Of a DNA stretch of 23,800 nt, positions 19,434 to 23,800 are shown one piece after another. Source of the stretch: Dimargaris cristalligena. Taxonomy: Eukaryota; Kickxellomycota; Dimargaritomycetes; Dimargaritales; Dimargaritaceae. Made by a program: the position numbers and the translations under genes. The notes under the pieces are model-generated. The model was not told the DNA's origin, made no database searches, and was given only the letters and a program-made list of their open reading frames with translations. How positions within the stretch are numbered: the first letter of the stretch is position 1; the number at the start of each line of letters is the position of its first letter. Location of the stretch: the NCBI GenBank assembly GCA_027576995.1, contig JANBQC010000448.1:1-23800 (forward strand). The letters run 5' to 3'.

Positions 19434-21847
19434 GAGGAAATACTAGCATAATAGTCGAATGTCATCGCTATGTGTAACCACCACATGTGGTCGAGGTGAA
19501 AACCCTTGTTTCCTGTTTACCGCATGGACTGAGTTTTGGTATACTTTATGAAGTGACCTACGCTTAGCCCTGACCACATCGCAATACCGGTGGCGTTCAA
19601 TAGCGATGCATTATCGTTATACTTTCCACATTTTACCACAACATTCTACCGCATTATGCTTTTCGGCTAAAGGCCTGAATCCCAGGACCTGGTACACGTA
19701 CGAGGCACGCTGGTAAGACAAAAGCACATTTCATCAGAAATAGGAGAGACGGTATGGCCTATGCACATGGTGGATTTGCTTTCTTGAAAATGGATATCTT
19801 CCACTCTAAAAACCGGGGATGGGGGGTTTATCTTGTGGGTGATATTAGCTATGATAAATGGGTCTTTCTAGCAGTGTATATAGCAGCACCCATTTTGAAA
19901 CAAATGCGGCCATACATTCTTTAGATTGTATATTCTTGGTGAAGAACCACGATATATTGCGCGGTGGGCAACATGAGCATGACTGAAGAATGTCCGTTGG
20001 TATTCTAGATATGAATGGTTTATGAGGAATTAGAGGCTGCTATTATACACGGGCCCTTGCAGTTTCGTCAGTAGTCTCCATACCGGATTCCCATTAAGTC
20101 TAGGGTGGGGTGCCGTAGCAATGTCCCCAAAAAAGGGACTGTGTAGAATGGCCGCATAACGTCTAGTAATGTAGCACGCTTACTTAGTCTGCGTCACTTG
20201 CTTCTATCCATTGGCACATTGGGCTTCGAATAGACATAGGGGCTGGCGAATAAAATATACCATCCCATCGGTGGCTTATTCCAACATGTGGGAAGGCTGA
20301 CTAGGGCGGCTGGCCGATCCTAAAGTATAACTTTGTGTGCTAGCTTCAATAAGCGCAATGGTTCCACAGCTTCATACCAATGTCATTAGGTTTAGCAGGG
20401 TATTTAAAAATCAAGTTGGATGTGAGACTGGTGGTTACAGTTGGGGCTGAACTGTAAAGCAAGGTGCTGAATACTACCAGGCTACCGCATTTTGGGTTGC
20501 CTGGTAGCTAGGCTGGCAGTTTTAGCTAGCCAAATTTACAGACAGATACACTTGTTGTGGTAACTGGCTATTCTAATACCAAAACAGAGTCCACACGGCC
20601 GGATTTCCTAATATAGCGCCAGGTGCCTTCTCCAGTGGTACATGTTAATACGAAACAATAGAAAGTGAAAAATTATCCAGAGATGAGGTGCCTTGGGCAA
20701 AGCCGGAGGTGAGTTCAGAAAAGTCTATAAGGATATACAAATGATATATTGTAGCAAGGGGGCTGGGTGGAGGAGTAATTAGATATTCTAGTTATTTTAC
20801 GATTAAATACTCGACTCGACGTGATATGTAGCATTCTCCATTAATTGTCAACTTCTTTTGCCTGTCTATTAAGGCTGTAACTGTTCGCCACCGTCTCGGA
20901 GGATAATTACAGTGCGGGAAATCTGTCATTTGGTTCTATTGGTGGGGACCGGCGATTGTCTGGGTATTGAGTGACTGGCCTCATCTGGCAGCTGCAATAC
21001 AAGCTAAACAATAAACGGGCTGAGACCGAAGAATATAATAATATATCGGGATGTCACTGGAGGGGGGGGGTCGAACAAGAAGACTGGTGGAGGTACTGGA
21101 GGATATCCACTAGTGTCTGGGCGACTGATGGGAGTTGTAAGTTTCTTCAAATCAATGGTGGAGGGCAACAAGGGAGCCTGCTACTTGGTTACCAGGTCGG
21201 TTAATATGTCCTCATAATATCCGGTGTTATTATTAGAAAAATACTGTGGTTTGCTCAGTTGTCAAGTGGGAGGAGCGGCTAGGCTAGATTAGGGCCTGGG
21301 CAGGATGGGCTGTATTGCCCTACACATCATAACTCATTTAGGAACAAAAAAACATTATTTATTTACTATTAAACCTATCAGATACAGACTATACAACTCG
21401 ATGTATCAGATGGGACAGAATTCACTATATAGTCCAATTTAACCTTATAATAATGGTATTTGTAAGCTGACCCCATCTAATTTACGCTGCTATAGTATTT
21501 GACTGACAATTAAATTTCACTTTATTGAAAAACTTGACCACCACGTTAACTCCTAACCCTTCGCAAATAGTATTACAATAGTTGATCGAAATTGAAAATG
21601 GCAAGTCGAACACTAGAATTTCTAAAATCCTGAATTTAAATTAGCTCTACCATCCCAGATTAAATCTTAGGATCATACTAAGTGATTGGCACTGTGAAGC
21701 TGTGGCTTAAGTCCCGTTAGTTGGTTATTGATTATGGCTACCATCACACATATATACATACTCCAATGAATGAGTAGGTCCAACAATGAATATATTGTAA
21801 AATACAAGGGGAACAAAGCAAGTCAGGCAGTAACAATATTCAACACA
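19434..21847. other. Gene-free intergenic region
   Basis: About 2.4 kb without a supported gene. The open frame at 20971-21204 starts only at GTG and has no motif. Two small perfect hairpins occur close together at 20435-20457 and 20474-20507. Composition is AT-richer than the left part of the window, and CpG falls toward the right. No RNA gene was recognised. Confidence 0.45.
20435..20507 (+). repeat. Two adjacent perfect hairpins
   Basis: TTACAGTT (20435-20442) pairs with AACTGTAA (20450-20457) across a 7-base loop. CTACCAGGC (20474-20482) pairs with GCCTGGTAG (20499-20507) across a 16-base loop. Their function is unknown. Confidence 0.6.
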
Positions 21848-22526
21848 TTAGCTGCCCTGAGCCACTTCTTCTGCGTACGTAAAAGGGTCGCTGTAATCAA
21901 GTTTACACCCACTCGATTGGTTGCAATATAGTTTCGGCAAAAGGGAGCTATCACCCTGGTCAGCAGCAACGCCATCTCCAACAGTTACTACCAATGGGGA
22001 CATTGGGTTACTTTGTTGGAATTATACATTCGATGGTAATCATAAGTACCTCCAAATCCAACTTAAAGGTCTTAAAGAGAGCAATAATCTCAAGGGGCGA
22101 AGCGAAATATACTTAATTAGTTTTATTGAGTTAGATAAAAGCAGTTATCAAGTTAAAAATGATGTCCAGAGTATAGGACAAACCAGCCAGAGAGATGGAA
22201 TTAGTAGGAAGGGGGAAATGAATTTCCAACACAATTACCATACCTGAGATCATTGTAATTGCATTATATCCCAAAGGTTGAGGCTGTAAATATCTATAGC
22301 CTTGAAATGGGAAATCTATGAAAGCAGGAAAAAAGATTACTTGGTGGGCTCAGGAAAGCCATGCCTCTTTATTTCTATAATCCAACATATGGGAGAGATT
22401 TGAGCAAACTGTACAATGAAAAATCTGGTAGATGAAGCAAAAATTACTGGTTAAAAATAAATATCCCATATATTTCCCATATACTTATCATTTAAGCTGT
22501 AAAGTGTAAATCATTACTGTCACCCA
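21848..22526 (-). pseudogene. Decayed third copy (C) of the secreted-protein segment
   Basis: Minus-strand translation of 21848-22021 gives 57 open codons. They include NPMSPLVVTVG, then VAADQ, then SLLPKL, matching paralogue B around residues 97-123 (NPLASSMMTVG...VAANQ...VLPKL). Immediately upstream the frame meets an in-frame stop (22022-22024), and the signal peptide and N-terminal cysteines cannot be found. After LPKL the sequence diverges and ends at a stop (21848-21850) without the C-terminal cysteine motif. Further upstream, minus-strand 'tcctgagcccaccaagtaatc' (near 22340-22362) recalls the leader of A and B, and the MITE-like element follows at 22387-22526. The order and rough spacing match copy B, with deletions, so this is a copy of the whole segment including the insertion. 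It lies in the same orientation as B, about 3.3 kb away. Confidence 0.65.
22387..22526. mobile_element. Diverged second copy of the MITE-like element
   Basis: The left end ATATGGGAGAG and the internal stretches 'caatgaaaaatctgg' and 'attactggttaaaa' match the element at 19053-19196. The right end is degraded (TGTCACCCAGG against TTTCACCCATA). It sits at the same place relative to the decayed gene as in copy B, which points to duplication with the segment rather than an independent insertion. Confidence 0.6.
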
Positions 22527-22900
22527 GGTTAACCACTCTTAGTCCATCAAGAGTCCCAGAGATAAGCTTTTAATGGTAGGTGGGGCTTAGACTTGGCTAA
22601 GTAGGTTACTAGCATTAGGATGGTATAGTACTAACCAATAAAGGACAGATGTAGGTAAATGCCAGGGATGTGCAGTGGGCACACTTACTAGTTAGTACAA
22701 GGGGGTGAGTGTATATAGAGTTTATTGAGGTAAACTAAGGGGTAGGAATAAGCTAAGGAATTGAACCAGTCCCAGTAGGGCCTGGTTATATATATGTAGG
22801 GACAGCTCCAGAGGGAGGTCCCAAGGGAAATACTACTATGACTTAGGTAGGGATAGTTAAAGAGTATGACCAGATGGCTTCACATTGGGAAGACTCTCAT

Positions 22901-23104
22901 GGGAACTGGAAGAGTCTTGGATCAGTGAGTTAGGTGTTTGGGGTGCAAAGCATTGGGGTTGGAATGAGTAGGGATATATAATAAATGATGACCTATAGTA
23001 CCAGGGGTGACTATAGGAAGGTTAATATGGTACTATAAAGCCTAATAAGGATGGGTAATCATTAGGCCTAGATTAAGTTGGATTAGGAGGGCCGATAATC
23101 ACAC
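22901..23104 (+). repeat. Degenerate tandem repeat, unit 1
   Basis: This unit aligns with 23163-23360 at an offset of about 256-262 bases. Shared landmarks in order are 'gggaa', 'agtcttggatcag' against 'ggtctttgaatcag', 'ggaaggttaatatggtac' against 'ggaaggtaatatgatac', 'atcattaggcc', and a 'taatc.cac' end. It lies inside the CpG-poor block and has no coding signal. Confidence 0.65.
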
Positions 23105-23162
23105 AATTTCTGATATACTAATAGTATCAGTCAGAGGTTGCTGGTATATAGAGGAATCTGGT

Positions 23163-23360
23163 GGGAATGAAAGGGTCTTTGAATCAGCAGTGGAAAAGAG
23201 CAGTAGTGAACAACAGTGGCAACTAGATAGGATATAGGATCCTTATGGGACTGGGCATTACTATTGGAAGGTAATATGATACAGAAATACCTGATATAGG
23301 CCATTCAGATAGTATAACATTGGGATCATTAGGCCAGACTAGCAGGTGCAGTAATCCCAC
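23163..23360 (+). repeat. Degenerate tandem repeat, unit 2
   Basis: Second unit of the repeat described for 22901-23104, with small insertions and deletions. The origin is unknown; it may be part of an eroded transposable element or a minisatellite-like duplication. Confidence 0.65.
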
Positions 23361-23648
23361 TTATTTTTACACCTTCATTATTTGCATACTATAGGTTTTG
23401 CCTTCTCTGAGTATTTTCCAGAGATTGCCAGATTGGTTCTACACGTGTGTCCTTAGTCTACTTGGCTATATCCAGCTGTGCCTATCTGTATAGTTATTCC
23501 TGAGTAAATTAGCTATACATTAGCACCCTCATAGCTAGTTGACCTACCTTTGTACCAATATGCATTACTATACCAATGCCTAAAGTACTTCTTGCATTCT
23601 TGTCTTGAGTGTCCTCTGTCGCCCCTCCTAATCCGTCCTAATCCAACC

Positions 23649-23668
23649 GATATGACCGCTGTCATATC
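23649..23668 (+). repeat. Perfect 8-bp palindrome with 4-base loop
   Basis: GATATGAC pairs exactly with GTCATATC across the loop CGCT, just right of the edge of the CpG-poor block. An imperfect palindrome (CACTAATCAC with GTGATCTTAGTG) follows at 23759-23786. No adjacent gene explains them within the window. Confidence 0.6.
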
Positions 23669-23800
23669 AGGCCGTATAGCGCCATAGTGTACCCCCCGGC
23701 CCTAACCAGGCCGAACATCATTGATAGCCCCTTAACCGGCCAGGCCTCCCGGAGTTCGCACTAATCACTCGTAGGTGATCTTAGTGCCTTCCAATTCCCA

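Larger units (their letters stand above)
22104..23620. other. CpG-depleted block
   Basis: Between the CpG at 22103 and the one at 23620 I find only two CpG dinucleotides (23093 and 23444), while GpC, TpG and CpA are common. One CpG-free run is 989 bases long. Flanking DNA has CpG at ordinary frequency, and the right edge at 23620 is abrupt. This is the pattern left by long-term CpG methylation and deamination, usually of repeats. No gene is supported inside. Confidence 0.85.

Noticed and set aside
1..23800. CRISPR array, rRNA or tRNA genes
   Set aside because: No regularly spaced direct repeats and no T-arm plus acceptor-stem pattern were seen; T-arm-like matches were inside coding sequence or lacked a cloverleaf.

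Overview
The window looks like nuclear DNA of a fungus. The evidence is a mitochondrial homoaconitase (LYS4) of the fungal alpha-aminoadipate lysine pathway, a type II membrane dipeptidyl aminopeptidase of the Ste13/Dap2/DapB type, a eukaryotic-style acetyl-CoA synthetase, TATA-type promoters without bacterial ribosome binding sites, and wide AT-richer intergenic DNA. All five intact coding regions are uninterrupted by introns and GC-rich at third codon positions. That suits an intron-poor, perhaps early-diverging, fungal lineage, but I cannot name a genus.

Layout: 1-1970, no supported gene. 1971-2942 (+), copy A of a duplicated segment carrying a secreted cysteine-rich protein gene. 2943-6410, gene-free. 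6697-8793 (+), acetyl-CoA synthetase. 8794-10632, gene-free with microsatellites. 10633-13230 (+), dipeptidyl aminopeptidase. 13231-13921, AT-rich convergent spacer. 13922-16306 (-), homoaconitase. 16307-18256, non-coding, with a Gcn4-like site and a possible Hsp70-like remnant. 18257 to about 19433 (-), copy B of the duplicated segment with an intact paralogue and a 144-bp MITE-like insertion. 19434-21847, gene-free. 21848 to about 22526 (-), decayed copy C. 22104-23620, a stretch almost without CpG that holds a degenerate tandem repeat. The last 180 bases regain CpG and hold small palindromes.

The three enzymes are housekeeping genes and nothing in the sequence makes them a cluster. Acetyl-CoA is a substrate of the first step of the pathway in which LYS4 acts, but the compartments differ and adjacency is probably incidental. 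The distinctive part is the family of secreted cysteine-rich proteins, present as two intact copies in opposite orientation about 15 kb apart plus one relic. Their roughly 400-bp upstream regions are conserved along with the coding part. A small inverted-repeat element entered the promoter of one lineage and was then copied with it. I do not recognise this protein family.
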